A DNA stretch of 21,900 nt from Scybalousia_A sp964626385 (GTDB taxonomy: Bacteria; Bacteroidota; Bacteroidia; Bacteroidales; P3), in assembly GCA_964626385.1 (NCBI GenBank), contig CAZVEO010000037.1, positions 1-21,900 of the forward strand, read 5' to 3'. Each line of letters opens with the position of its first letter. The stretch's first letter is position 1. Positions 7,966 to 16,302 of this stretch are shown here, piece after piece. The notes under the pieces are model-generated. The model was not told the DNA's origin. It saw only the letters and a list, made by a program, of their open reading frames with translations, and did no database searches. The position numbers and the translations under genes are program-made.

Positions 7966-8221
7966 ACCTAATTTTCCTTAAACAACCTGTGATAACCTAT
8001 AAAAGTAACGGCTATGCTCCAAAAACACCCTGTGGGTGTAGCCTGAGGCTTATCTATAAAACGCTTGAGTGTATTGCAAACCACCCTGTGTGTGTGTGGC
8101 TTTGCTCGTATAAAACAGGCTGTGTCTGAAAAAAAGTTTTTTTCTTGGTCGGTATTGAAAAAATATATAATTTTGTAGCAATGAAAAATTAAATAATATT
8201 AGTAATTAAAAAATTATCATT
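7966..8221. repeat. Repeat-rich intergenic stretch (copy 2 plus partial copies)
   Basis: Beyond the possible lipoprotein tail this gap holds no gene. GTAACGGCTATGC starts at 8005 and leads into the perfect hairpin ACACCC-TGT-GGGTGT at 8025-8039. Degenerate pieces follow: ACCACCCTGTGTGTGTGTGG near 8080-8099 and TATAAAACAGGCTGTG near 8110-8125. The final part is a promoter for the T9SS protein gene. Confidence 0.65.
8144..8175 (+). promoter_or_regulatory. Bacteroidota-type promoter of the T9SS protein gene
   Basis: CTTG at 8144-8147 (one mismatch to the TTTG -33 box) is followed after exactly 20 bases by TAATTTTG at 8168-8175, a full match to TAnnTTTG. This predicts a start near 8182 and a leader of about 40 bases before the ATG at 8222. 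Confidence 0.7.
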
Positions 8222-9280
8222 ATGAAAAAAATAGTTTTATTATTTTTAGTTATTTGTACATCTCTATGTATTAATGCACAAATTATTAATGTTACCTCCG
8301 ATAGTCTAAATTATAGAGAGTATGAGAATAGATATTTATTTAATCATTGTAGTAGAGAAGGCATTAATTTGGATATTGTTGAGTGGGCTACAGGTTTTGC
8401 AAACGGTATTTCTTATAGTTATTATAAAATAAATTCGGGACAAGGTATTCATATAAAAGAAACTTCATCTAGATACTCTCCAGCTAGTCAGTCAAATATT
8501 TTAGTTGACTTTGCACAACCATACTATATTAATACACCAATAACCATTGCTGGTATATCAGGTTTTGTAGGTCATTATGTATCTGAACAATTTCAAGATA
8601 GTTGCAGATGGTATTTTGAGATATGGGACTCTACACTAACCACAGTACTTAGGTCAATTGATATAACAGATACAACCATTCCTCATATATATTACGATTT
8701 TTATATTGATGGCAGTCCTAGTATTAATGGTAGTTTTTTATATTATAAATATACTGAAAGGTTTTTTAATGAACCACTGACAATATCAGGTAAATTCTAT
8801 ATTGTTTATCATACACCCGACTCTGTTTTTTACCCTATAAATTATACCATTGACTCTCATATAGCAGGAAATACAACATGTATGCCTGGCACAGAATTAT
8901 ACCCTTTGGAACGTGGAGGTTATGAAAATGAATGGCGTTACTGTCTTACTAATCAACACTCACCTCAACAATCAGATACTATTACTGCTTTATATTTATT
9001 TCCTATTCTTGCGGATAACAATGCTTCAGACTTGAATAGTGTAGGTGATTTAGAATCGGTTAGAGTTTTTCCAAATCCTACGGAAAATGAAGTAAATATA
9101 AATAGTGGTTATAGGATAGAGAGAATATTTTTATATGATGAGAGTGGTAAACTTTTGCAAGAAAAGGCAGTAAAAACCTATAACTACAAAATAGATTTGC
9201 AACAATACCCTCAAGGCTCTTATCTACTAAAAGTCCAAACCTCCAAAAACCAAACCACCCACAAAATAATAAGACAATAG
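8222..9280 (+). CDS. T9SS-secreted protein of unknown function
   Basis: 352 aa. An N-terminal signal peptide (MKKIVLLFLVICTSLCINAQ, cleavage about residue 18-20) sends it across the inner membrane. A C-terminal type A sorting domain (about 275-352: VRVFPNPTENEVNI, a FLYDESGKLL strand, QGSYLLKVQTSK, HKIIR) would direct it through the type IX system to the outside or the cell surface. The middle region (about 21-270) is rich in Tyr, Ser, Thr and Ile and looks like beta-sandwich material, but I recognise no family or active site. It has its own promoter and is flanked by intergenic repeats, so it looks like a single accessory gene. Confidence 0.88.
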   Translation: MKKIVLLFLVICTSLCINAQIINVTSDSLNYREYENRYLFNHCSREGINLDIVEWATGFANGISYSYYKINSGQGIHIKETSSRYSPASQSNILVDFAQPYYINTPITIAGISGFVGHYVSEQFQDSCRWYFEIWDSTLTTVLRSIDITDTTIPHIYYDFYIDGSPSINGSFLYYKYTERFFNEPLTISGKFYIVYHTPDSVFYPINYTIDSHIAGNTTCMPGTELYPLERGGYENEWRYCLTNQHSPQQSDTITALYLFPILADNNASDLNSVGDLESVRVFPNPTENEVNINSGYRIERIFLYDESGKLLQEKAVKTYNYKIDLQQYPQGSYLLKVQTSKNQTTHKIIRQ

Positions 9281-9310
9281 ATTGAGAATTATATTGTTGT
9301 GAGTTATTGT

Positions 9311-9350
9311 AGGTTGTTATAAGTTAGCATAGGTTGTTATGGGTTAGCAT
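9311..9350 (+). repeat. Two tandem 20-bp units
   Basis: AGGTTGTTATAAGTTAGCAT at 9311-9330 is repeated as AGGTTGTTATGGGTTAGCAT at 9331-9350 (18 of 20 identical). The GTTAGCATAGGTTG junction also occurs once at 95-108 on the same strand, tying both to the same repeat family. Confidence 0.8.
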
Positions 9351-9354
9351 AGAG

Positions 9355-9450
9355 GCAAAGCGTATTACTTTGTCTTAACGGCTTTGCATTATAAAACACC
9401 CTGTGGGTGTGTCATTAAAAAAAATAGGTTAAGCCTGTGGGTGTTTTGTA
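9355..9450. repeat. Palindromic intergenic repeat, copy 3
   Basis: This contains GCAAAGC (9355-9361) paired with GCTTTGC (9381-9387), then AACGGCTTTGC, TATAAAACACCC-TGT-GGGTGT with the hairpin at 9396-9410, and a partial echo CCTGTGGGTGTTTTGTA from 9434. It lies between the T9SS gene and dapD. The hairpin could end transcription of the upstream gene (inference). Confidence 0.7.
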
Positions 9451-9495
9451 TGGAGTTTGTATTGATTTGGTATTATGAGTATTTGATTTTTTTCT

Positions 9496-9503
9496 TAACT
9501 TTG
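9496..9503 (+). promoter_or_regulatory. Putative -7 box for dapD-hflX
   Basis: TAACTTTG is a full match to TAnnTTTG. No TTTG lies 19-20 bases upstream; the nearest upstream one, at 9466-9469, is 26 bases away. The implied start near 9510 is almost on the ATG at 9511, which favours the second ATG (9523) as the true dapD start. Confidence 0.5.
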
Positions 9504-9510
9504 CAAAAAA

Positions 9511-10329
9511 ATGATTGGCCTTATGAAAGATGAACAAATTATTTTGCAAGCATGGGAAAACAGAGAGTTGTTGAAAGAAAAACACACCATCAACGCAATA
9601 AATGATACTATAGCTCTATTGAATAGGGGAGAAATAAGGGTTTGTGAAAAAAAAGAAGACCAATGGCATGTTAATGAATGGATAAAAAAAGCAATAGTTC
9701 TTTATTTCCCTATAAGTAGAACGAGGAAGATAACAGCGGGTGATTTAGAATTTGCAGATAAGATTCCTACAAAAAAAGATTATTTGGAATGGGGAGTAAG
9801 GGCGGTGCCTATTGCTGTGGCAAGATATGGAGCCTTTGTAGCACATGGGGTGATACTTATGCCTTCATACGTAAATATAGGAGCATACGTGGATAGCGGT
9901 ACAATGGTTGATACTTGGGCAACTGTTGGTTCTTGCGCTCAAATAGGTAAAAATGTACATTTGGCAGGAGGTGTTGGTATAGGAGGAGTATTAGAACCTA
10001 TAGGGGCAAAGCCTGTGATAGTGGAGGATGATTGTTTTATAGGTTCAAGATGTATAGTTGTGGAGGGAGCAAGAATTTGTGAGGGTGCTGTGCTTGGAGC
10101 AGGTACTGTAATAACAGCTTCAACAAAAATAATAGATGTTTCTTCTTCAGAAAAAAAAGAATATAAAGGTTTTGTACCTCCAAATGCTGTGGTTGTGCCG
10201 GGTAGTATTACAAAAGAATTTCCTGCAGGCAAATACAATATAAATTGTGCTTTGATTATAGGCAAAAGAAAAGAAAGCACAGATAAAAAAACCTCTTTAA
10301 ATGAAGCCCTTAGGCAGATAGATTATTAA
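9511..10329 (+). CDS. Tetrahydrodipicolinate N-succinyltransferase DapD
   Basis: Cytosolic trimeric enzyme of the succinylase branch of lysine and diaminopimelate synthesis. It transfers succinyl from succinyl-CoA to tetrahydrodipicolinate. The N-terminal helical part starts with AWENRELL, followed by the family blocks WGVRAVPIAVARYGA, VILMPSYVNIGAYVDSGTMV, DTWATVGSCAQIGKNVHLAG and GVLEP. Glycine/valine/isoleucine hexapeptide repeats form the left-handed beta-helix, and KEFPAGKYNINCALIIGKR lies near the end. The length (272 aa) is normal. The start is given as 9511, but ATG 9523 (268 aa) fits both homologs and the -7 box at 9496-9503 better. hflX begins 11 bp after it. Confidence 0.95.
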   Translation: MIGLMKDEQIILQAWENRELLKEKHTINAINDTIALLNRGEIRVCEKKEDQWHVNEWIKKAIVLYFPISRTRKITAGDLEFADKIPTKKDYLEWGVRAVPIAVARYGAFVAHGVILMPSYVNIGAYVDSGTMVDTWATVGSCAQIGKNVHLAGGVGIGGVLEPIGAKPVIVEDDCFIGSRCIVVEGARICEGAVLGAGTVITASTKIIDVSSSEKKEYKGFVPPNAVVVPGSITKEFPAGKYNINCALIIGKRKESTDKKTSLNEALRQIDY

Positions 10330-10340
10330 TCAAATAAAAA

Positions 10341-11543
10341 ATGACAGAACAAAGAGATAGGTGCGTGCTTGTTGCTGTGCAGACTCCATACGTTTCGGAC
10401 GATAACCTTAAAGAATATTTAGACGAGTTAGCCTTTTTGGTAGAAACTTTGGATGCTACGGCAGAGAAAAAATTCTTTCAACGTTTGCCTATGGTTGATA
10501 GCAGGACATACGTTGGTACGGGCAAATTGGAAGAAATAAAAGCATATATAATAGAAAAAGAAATAGAATGGGTTATTTTTGATGATGAATTGTCGCCTTC
10601 ACAATTAAGAAATATAGAGAAGATATTATCTTGCAATATTTTGGACAGAACCCAGGTAATACTCAATATTTTTGCTAAAAGAGCAAGAACCTCACATTCA
10701 AAAATTCAAGTAGCCTTGGCAGAATACAAATATATGTTGCCACGATTGACAAGGATGTGGACTCATTTGGATAGACAAAAAGGAGGTTTGAATATGAGAG
10801 GACCGGGAGAAACACAAATAGAAACCGACCGCAGAATATTGCTTTCAAAAATATCTTTATTGAAAGAAAAATTGGTAAAGTTAGATAAACAAAAAACTTT
10901 GCAAAGAAAAAACAGAGAGAGTTTGGTAAGAGTTGCTTTAGTTGGTTATACCAATGTAGGCAAATCTACAATGATGAACTTATTAAGCAAATCAGAGGTT
11001 TTTGCAGAAAATAAATTGTTTGCCACTTTGGATACAACCATACGCAAAGTTGTAATAGAAAATCTTCCTTTTCTATTGACAGATACGGTTGGTTTTATAA
11101 GAAAACTGCCACAAACTCTTATGGAAAGTTTTAAGAGTACATTAGATGAGGTATCTCAAAGCGATTTGTTGATTCATGTGGTAGATATTTCTCACCCTGA
11201 TTTTGAAAACCAAATAAATATAGTAAACAATACACTCAAAGAAATAGGAGCGGTGGACAAACCCACAATATTGGTATTTAATAAAATAGATAATTACACA
11301 TATATAAAGAAAGATGAGGATGATTTGACTCCTAAGGAAAAAATCAATTTTTCTCTTGATGAGTTAAAACAAACTTGGATGGCAAAAAACGATTGTCCCT
11401 CTGTTTTTATTTCGGCGAGTAAAAAAGAAAATGTTGAGGAATTGAAAACTTTAATGTATGATAATATAAAAACTATACACGCAAAAATTTATCCTTATAA
11501 TAACTTTCTTTATGAGATATATGATGAAAAAGACTCCCAGTAA
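10341..11543 (+). CDS. GTPase HflX
   Basis: Ribosome-associated GTPase that splits or rescues stalled 70S ribosomes, for example under heat stress. The N-terminal HflX domain carries GTGKLEEI (59-66), and the hallmark GGLNMRGPGETQIETDRR spans 148-165, ahead of a coiled-coil linker (about 166-193). The GTPase motifs are intact: G1 GYTNVGKST at 202-210, G3 DTVG at 248-251, G4 NKID at 314-317, and an SASK-type G5. The length (400 aa) is typical. It follows dapD by 11 bp and is likely co-transcribed, which says little about function. Confidence 0.95.
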   Translation: MTEQRDRCVLVAVQTPYVSDDNLKEYLDELAFLVETLDATAEKKFFQRLPMVDSRTYVGTGKLEEIKAYIIEKEIEWVIFDDELSPSQLRNIEKILSCNILDRTQVILNIFAKRARTSHSKIQVALAEYKYMLPRLTRMWTHLDRQKGGLNMRGPGETQIETDRRILLSKISLLKEKLVKLDKQKTLQRKNRESLVRVALVGYTNVGKSTMMNLLSKSEVFAENKLFATLDTTIRKVVIENLPFLLTDTVGFIRKLPQTLMESFKSTLDEVSQSDLLIHVVDISHPDFENQINIVNNTLKEIGAVDKPTILVFNKIDNYTYIKKDEDDLTPKEKINFSLDELKQTWMAKNDCPSVFISASKKENVEELKTLMYDNIKTIHAKIYPYNNFLYEIYDEKDSQ

Positions 11544-11606
11544 CTTGTAATACTCTATTATCTGATAATGAAAAAATAATAAATAAAAAGATAAGAGTAA
11601 AATATT

Positions 11607-12455
11607 ATGTTATTTTTAGACACAACTGTAAAAGCAGAAAACGCACCGAGTGATATAATTAACGGAATTATACAATGGTGCGCTCAAAACGGAATTAATG
11701 CAATACAGAAAATAATTATTGCATTAATAGTTCTTTGGGTAGGTTTTAAGGTTATAAAATTTATTAAAAACAAATTGAAAAAAGCGTTTGATAAACATAA
11801 TCTTGACCCCACATTGCGTCCGGTTATACTTTCAATAGTTAGCATAGGACTAAAAATCTTGCTAATCATAGCCCTTATTGGTTACTTGGGTATTCCTATG
11901 ACCTCCTTTGTTGCTATTTTAGGAGCGGCAGGTTTGGCTGTTGGTATGGCTCTAAGTGGTACAATACAAAATGTTGCAGGAGGAATTGTTATTTTGGTTT
12001 TTCGTCCTTTTAAACTTGGCGACTATATTGCTACTCAAGGTTATGAAGGTACGGTAACAAGTATCAAAATATTTTCCACTGTTATCAACACGACAGATAA
12101 CAAGGTAATCACTTTGCCAAATGGAACGCTTTCAGGTGGTAACATTACTAATTACAGCACAATGGATGAAAGACGTGTTACGGTTAGCCCTGTAATGGCT
12201 TTGGGAACTGATGTTGAAGAGGTAAAACAAGGGATAAAAACCATAATAGAGGCTAACGATAAGATATTTAAAGAATCTAAGCCACCTGCTTTGGTAACTG
12301 TGATAAACAACGGGTCGGTAAGTTTGGATATTAGAGTTTGGTGTAAAACTTCTGACTATTGGGATGTTAATGATTATCTAAATAAAGAGGTGTACAACTA
12401 TTTAAGAAAAGAAAACATTTCTGCTCCATACACAAAGATAGATATAATAAAATAA
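11607..12455 (+). CDS. Small mechanosensitive ion channel, MscS family
   Basis: Inner-membrane channel that opens under membrane tension to release solutes after osmotic downshock. It has three helices at about 33-53, 72-95 and 98-131. The pore helix TM3 is glycine/alanine-rich (AILGAAGLAVGMALSG), and the segment QNVAGGIVILVFRPFKLGDY leads into the beta domain. The soluble domain has the expected TLPNG...NYS motif. The length (282 aa) matches E. coli MscS. The gene follows hflX by 63 bp with no promoter I can recognise, and ends 10 bp from the convergent mtaB stop. Confidence 0.94.
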   Translation: MLFLDTTVKAENAPSDIINGIIQWCAQNGINAIQKIIIALIVLWVGFKVIKFIKNKLKKAFDKHNLDPTLRPVILSIVSIGLKILLIIALIGYLGIPMTSFVAILGAAGLAVGMALSGTIQNVAGGIVILVFRPFKLGDYIATQGYEGTVTSIKIFSTVINTTDNKVITLPNGTLSGGNITNYSTMDERRVTVSPVMALGTDVEEVKQGIKTIIEANDKIFKESKPPALVTVINNGSVSLDIRVWCKTSDYWDVNDYLNKEVYNYLRKENISAPYTKIDIIK

Positions 12456-12465
12456 ACTACACGAC

Positions 12466-13749
12466 TTATACTTCAAAAAACTCTTTGTCAATGGATAATT
12501 TTTCCAAAACAATGGATTCTATGGTGTTGACCTTATTTGCATCAAAGGAAGTGCGTACTCTTATGTAGTTATCTGTAAAACCATACATATACCCATCTTT
12601 TTGGCTTTCTTCCCAAAGTACATTGGTTTTTTGATGAATATTTGTAAGATAGAAATTGTGTTTTTTCTCTATAGCGAGTTGTTGCAACAACTCGCTTCTT
12701 TCTTTTCTTTTTCTAATAGGAACTTTTTCACTTAGATTTTTTGCCCAACTATCAGGTCTTTCAGAATAAGTAAATACATGTATAAAGGCTATGGGCAAAG
12801 AACGTAGAAGGTTAAAACTTTCCTCAAATTCTTTTTCGCCTTCTCCATTAAACCCCGTCATAACATCGCAAGCAATAAAACAATTTGGCATCTTTTCTTT
12901 GATATACATAACTTTATCTTTGAAAAGAGCGGTGTTGTAATTTCTTTTCATAAGTTTGAGAACTTTGTCGCTACCTGCTTGCAAAGGTATGTGAAAGTGA
13001 GGCATAAAGGAATGAGATGAAGCACAAAAATCAATAATCTCCTTACTTAACAAGTCTGGCTCTATAGAGGAAATTCTATATCTTTTTATTTCCTCTATTT
13101 TGTCTAATTCTTTAATAAGGTCAAAAAAAGTTTCCTTTGTTCCTTTACCAAAATCTCCTATGTTTACTCCCGTTAAAACAACTTCTTTTTTGTTTTCTTT
13201 GGCGAGCAATAGTGCATCTTGTAAGGCTTGCTCAATACTACATGACCTAGAGCGTCCGCGTGCAAAAGGTATTTCGCAGTAGGTGCAAAAATAGTCGCAA
13301 CCATCTTGTACCTTAAGAAAACCTCTTGTCCTATCAGAAAAAGAAACTGAGGAATAGAAAGTGTGTAAACGAGAAATATCTTTGACAAAATTTTGCAACT
13401 CTAAGGTTCTGTTCCATTGTTTTACCTTATCCAAAAGCAAATGTTTGTTATCGTTGCCAAGAATAAGATTTACACCTTCAATTTTTTCTATTTCCTTTGC
13501 ATTGACTTGTGCAAAGCACCCTATAACAGCAATAAGTCCTTGAGGGTTAATCATATGGGCTTGACGTACGGCATTTCTGCATTTTTTTTCTGCTATGGCG
13601 GTAACAGTACAAGTATTTATAACATAAACATCTGCCTTTTCCTTAAAAGACACTTCTTTATAACCTTCGGCAACAAATTTACGCAAAAGGTCAGAACTTT
13701 CTGCAAAATTTAATTTACAACCAAGCGTATGAAAGGCTATTGTAGGCAT
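12466..13749 (-). CDS. tRNA t6A37 methylthiotransferase MtaB
   Basis: Radical SAM enzyme that adds a methylthio group to t6A at tRNA position 37. The N-terminal UPF0004 domain holds three Fe-S cysteines, C11 (TLGCKLN), C47 (NTCTVT) and C78 (IGCFAQ). The radical SAM cluster motif CxxxCxxC is C151, C155 and C158 (GCDYFCTYC), and a TRAM-like RNA-binding region fills the C-terminus (about 360-427). The length (427 aa) and the TLGCKLN opening favour MtaB over MiaB or RimO. It is transcribed towards the mscS gene, with only 10 bp between the stops. Confidence 0.93.
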   Translation of the reverse strand: MPTIAFHTLGCKLNFAESSDLLRKFVAEGYKEVSFKEKADVYVINTCTVTAIAEKKCRNAVRQAHMINPQGLIAVIGCFAQVNAKEIEKIEGVNLILGNDNKHLLLDKVKQWNRTLELQNFVKDISRLHTFYSSVSFSDRTRGFLKVQDGCDYFCTYCEIPFARGRSRSCSIEQALQDALLLAKENKKEVVLTGVNIGDFGKGTKETFFDLIKELDKIEEIKRYRISSIEPDLLSKEIIDFCASSHSFMPHFHIPLQAGSDKVLKLMKRNYNTALFKDKVMYIKEKMPNCFIACDVMTGFNGEGEKEFEESFNLLRSLPIAFIHVFTYSERPDSWAKNLSEKVPIRKRKERSELLQQLAIEKKHNFYLTNIHQKTNVLWEESQKDGYMYGFTDNYIRVRTSFDANKVNTIESIVLEKLSIDKEFFEV

Positions 13750-13784
13750 AATGTTTTTTCTTTAAAATATTATTAAAAAAAACC

Positions 13785-13832
13785 AAACTTGTTTGGGCAA
13801 ACAATTTTTATTTTGCATACCCAAGCAAGTTT
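13785..13832 (-). terminator. Intrinsic terminator of the transketolase operon
   Basis: AAACTTGTTTGGG (13785-13797) pairs with CCCAAGCAAGTTT (13820-13832): 13 pairs including one wobble, loop 22 bases. On the minus strand the stem is followed by GG and eight T residues. It lies 22 bp past the stop of the transketolase C-terminal gene. Confidence 0.85.
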
Positions 13833-13853
13833 TATATATTTATTTTTTAGCAC

Positions 13854-14813
13854 TTATTTACTTTTTCTTGCTAATACTTTTTTAACAGCAAGGACAATGT
13901 TTTTTGCATCCAAACCATATTTTTCCATAAGTTGCATAGGTTTGCCAGATTCACCAAATTTATCATCAACTCCTATGTATTCCATAGGTGTAGGAAGATT
14001 TCTTGCCAAAAGTTGTGCTATACTATCTCCTAAGCCTCCATTGTATTCGTGTTCTTCGCAAGACACAACACAACCTGTTTTTCTTACAGATTTTAAAATA
14101 GCCTCTGTATCCAAAGGTTTTATGGTATGTATATTTATAACTTCGGCTTGTATGCCATCTTTCTCCAATTCTTGTGCCGCAAGTATGGCTTGCCAAACCA
14201 AATGTCCAGTGGCAAAAATACTTACGTCTTTTCCTTCATTCAATAAGAGAGCTTTGCCTATTTCAAAAGGAGTATCCTTAGTAAGAAAAACGGGCACCTT
14301 AGGTCTGCCGTAACGTATATAGACAGGACCAATATGTTTTGCAGCCGCTATTGTAGCTTGTTTGGCTTGAGTAAAATCACAAGGATTGATAACTGTCATA
14401 TTTGGCAACATTTTCATAAGTCCAATATCTTCCAAAATTTGATGAGTTGCACCATCCTCTCCTAAAGTTAATCCTGCGTGTGAGCCTGCTATCTTTACAT
14501 TAGTATCGGAATAGGCTACGCTTTGGCGTATTTGGTCGTATGTTCTACCCGTAGAAAAAGCTGCAAAAGAGCCAACAAAAGGAACCTTTCCGCTAAGAGC
14601 CATACCCGAAGCAATGCTTACCATATTGCTTTCTGCAATACCTACCTCTATAAAACGCTCTGGAAATTCTTTTTGAAACAAATCCATTCTGACGCTTGGA
14701 CTAAGATCTGCACACAAAGCAACAACATTAGGGTTCTCTTTTCCAGCCTCAACCAACCCTTCACCAAAGCCCGAGCGAGTATCCTTTTCTGCTAATATCT
14801 TATATTTTTTCAT
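13854..14813 (-). CDS. Transketolase, C-terminal subunit (split)
   Basis: Pyrimidine-binding plus C-terminal domains of a two-gene transketolase, in the non-oxidative pentose phosphate pathway. DTRSGFGEGLVEAGKENPNV opens the Pyr domain. The catalytic glutamate is E61 in GIAESNM; FVGSFAAFSTGR and AGLTLGEDGATHQ are typical, and VINIHTIKPLD marks the C-terminal domain. The length (319 aa) is normal for split forms, which work as a heterotetramer with the N-terminal subunit encoded at 16303-17148. Unusually, the two halves are separated by a VWA gene; this start overlaps that gene's stop by 4 bp (ATGA), implying coupled translation. A terminator follows. Confidence 0.93.
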   Translation of the reverse strand: MKKYKILAEKDTRSGFGEGLVEAGKENPNVVALCADLSPSVRMDLFQKEFPERFIEVGIAESNMVSIASGMALSGKVPFVGSFAAFSTGRTYDQIRQSVAYSDTNVKIAGSHAGLTLGEDGATHQILEDIGLMKMLPNMTVINPCDFTQAKQATIAAAKHIGPVYIRYGRPKVPVFLTKDTPFEIGKALLLNEGKDVSIFATGHLVWQAILAAQELEKDGIQAEVINIHTIKPLDTEAILKSVRKTGCVVSCEEHEYNGGLGDSIAQLLARNLPTPMEYIGVDDKFGESGKPMQLMEKYGLDAKNIVLAVKKVLARKSK

Positions 14814-16300
14814 TTCTTCTTTTTTTCTTTACTTGCAAATAAAGTTACATTTGTTGTTTTATCTGATTCTATTTTAATTTCTTGTGTTATGCTTTCGGTT
14901 GTTTTTGTTGCGTTGATAGACTTAGCAACCAACACATAAACACCAGGCAAAAGTTCTATATTTTCTTTTATTTTTTCATTATTAAGATTGCACACCCAAA
15001 TCAAATTATCCTTTTCCTTTACAAACAAGGCTCCTGTTATATTATCTCTTCCCTTATCCAAAGTCAAAACCCCCGCAAGTGGTATTTCTACTGTGGTAAG
15101 CGAAGATTGTCCTATTTCTACGCTGTCTATATTTAGACGAGGTAAAGACAATACTTCCAAATCATAGTTGCCCACAAGATATTTTTCTTTTTTATTTATC
15201 TTTTGTAGGTTTAGGGGTTGTTGCTCATTAGTTTTCCTTACAATTACAGGATATGTTTTTATATTCAAATCGTTTTTATTTGAAGCAAATTTAATTAGCA
15301 AACTACCCTGAGGAACTTTTATAGGAATAATTGTATGCGAGCCTGCAACTATTTTTACATTTTCTTTTCTAACAGGAGGAATAGTATGCACAACAATATC
15401 ATATTCTGTCAATGGGTCTATAAACACAGTGTCCGATATACCTTTATCATTAAAAGTATGTACAAAACTATATCTCGTTTGTTTGCTTTTGCTATCTGAA
15501 AAAGTTATTGGCAAATTGGTTTCTGTGGTTTCCATATAGGAGTCTAAAAGATTGACCTGAACCGTAGTATTGTAAAGAGCCTGCTTTACTATATTGTTTA
15601 TTATTTTGGAAAATTCTACCTCATTGTTTGCCTCATAATAAGAACCAACATTTTGATAAAAATCTTTCATTCCTCTATTTATGCCCACAATAAAAGGTTT
15701 TAGCATTGTGCCTTGTGTCTGTAATTGTTGCGAAATCAAAGATAAGTTTCCTCCACAGCGGTCTACGTTGTTAAGTATCATGATAACAATGTTTCTGCTG
15801 TTTTTTTCTGTAGGAAAATCGTCTTTGATTTTTTCCATAGCACTGCTTACAGCAGAAGTACCTTTGGGTACCAAACCTTTGATTTTTGTTTTCAAAGCAT
15901 CTGAATTTAACCTATAAAAAGGCACTAATAAACGGGTATCCTCACAGTCGGTAAGAGAATAATCCTTTTCACTGCCAAAAACTCTCAAAGCACATTCTAC
16001 CCCATCTTGCAAAGAAAGAGTGTCTATAATATTGGAGATAAGATTTTGGGTTATTTTTATTTTGCTTTCGCTTTGCCATTTTTCATACATATTGTAAGAA
16101 CAATCCACAATAAAAAGAATTTTGGTCTTTTCACTATAGGTATTCTTGGTTATCTTAACCCCCTTTGGCTGAGCAAAAACTAACAGTGGTAAAAACAAAA
16201 CAATCAAACACAATGTATGACGTATAGCCAATAATGAGAAATAATTTATTTTTCTCTTACTTCTTTTGACACAATACATCAAACATTGAATAGTATTCAT
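14810..16300 (-). CDS. Secreted von Willebrand A domain protein, unknown role
   Basis: 496 aa. A long basic N-terminus precedes a hydrophobic segment (about 28-43, LCLIVLFLPLLVFAQ), a signal peptide or anchor; a later start is possible but no better one is evident. The VWA domain (about 58-245) has a degenerate metal site: D66-C-S-Y-N70 where DxSxS is usual, T148 in PKGTSAVSSAM, and NNVDRCGG (177-184) where SDGxDxCGG is common. Metal binding is therefore doubtful. About 250 residues of beta-rich repeats follow, then a lysine tail. It sits 2 bp after the transketolase N-subunit and overlaps the C-subunit by 4 bp, so all three are probably one transcript, though a periplasmic protein has no obvious link to that enzyme. 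Confidence 0.85.
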   Translation of the reverse strand: MNTIQCLMYCVKRSKRKINYFSLLAIRHTLCLIVLFLPLLVFAQPKGVKITKNTYSEKTKILFIVDCSYNMYEKWQSESKIKITQNLISNIIDTLSLQDGVECALRVFGSEKDYSLTDCEDTRLLVPFYRLNSDALKTKIKGLVPKGTSAVSSAMEKIKDDFPTEKNSRNIVIMILNNVDRCGGNLSLISQQLQTQGTMLKPFIVGINRGMKDFYQNVGSYYEANNEVEFSKIINNIVKQALYNTTVQVNLLDSYMETTETNLPITFSDSKSKQTRYSFVHTFNDKGISDTVFIDPLTEYDIVVHTIPPVRKENVKIVAGSHTIIPIKVPQGSLLIKFASNKNDLNIKTYPVIVRKTNEQQPLNLQKINKKEKYLVGNYDLEVLSLPRLNIDSVEIGQSSLTTVEIPLAGVLTLDKGRDNITGALFVKEKDNLIWVCNLNNEKIKENIELLPGVYVLVAKSINATKTTESITQEIKIESDKTTNVTLFASKEKKKK

Positions 16301-16302
16301 AA

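Noticed and set aside
8080..8100. GT-rich tract as a phase-variable simple repeat
   Set aside because: Only about five GT units, intergenic, and explained as a degenerate copy of the palindromic repeat.
13789..14313. A 174-aa plus-strand frame
   Set aside because: It covers the transketolase operon terminator and is antisense to the transketolase C-subunit, with Cys/Ser/Phe-rich low-information composition.
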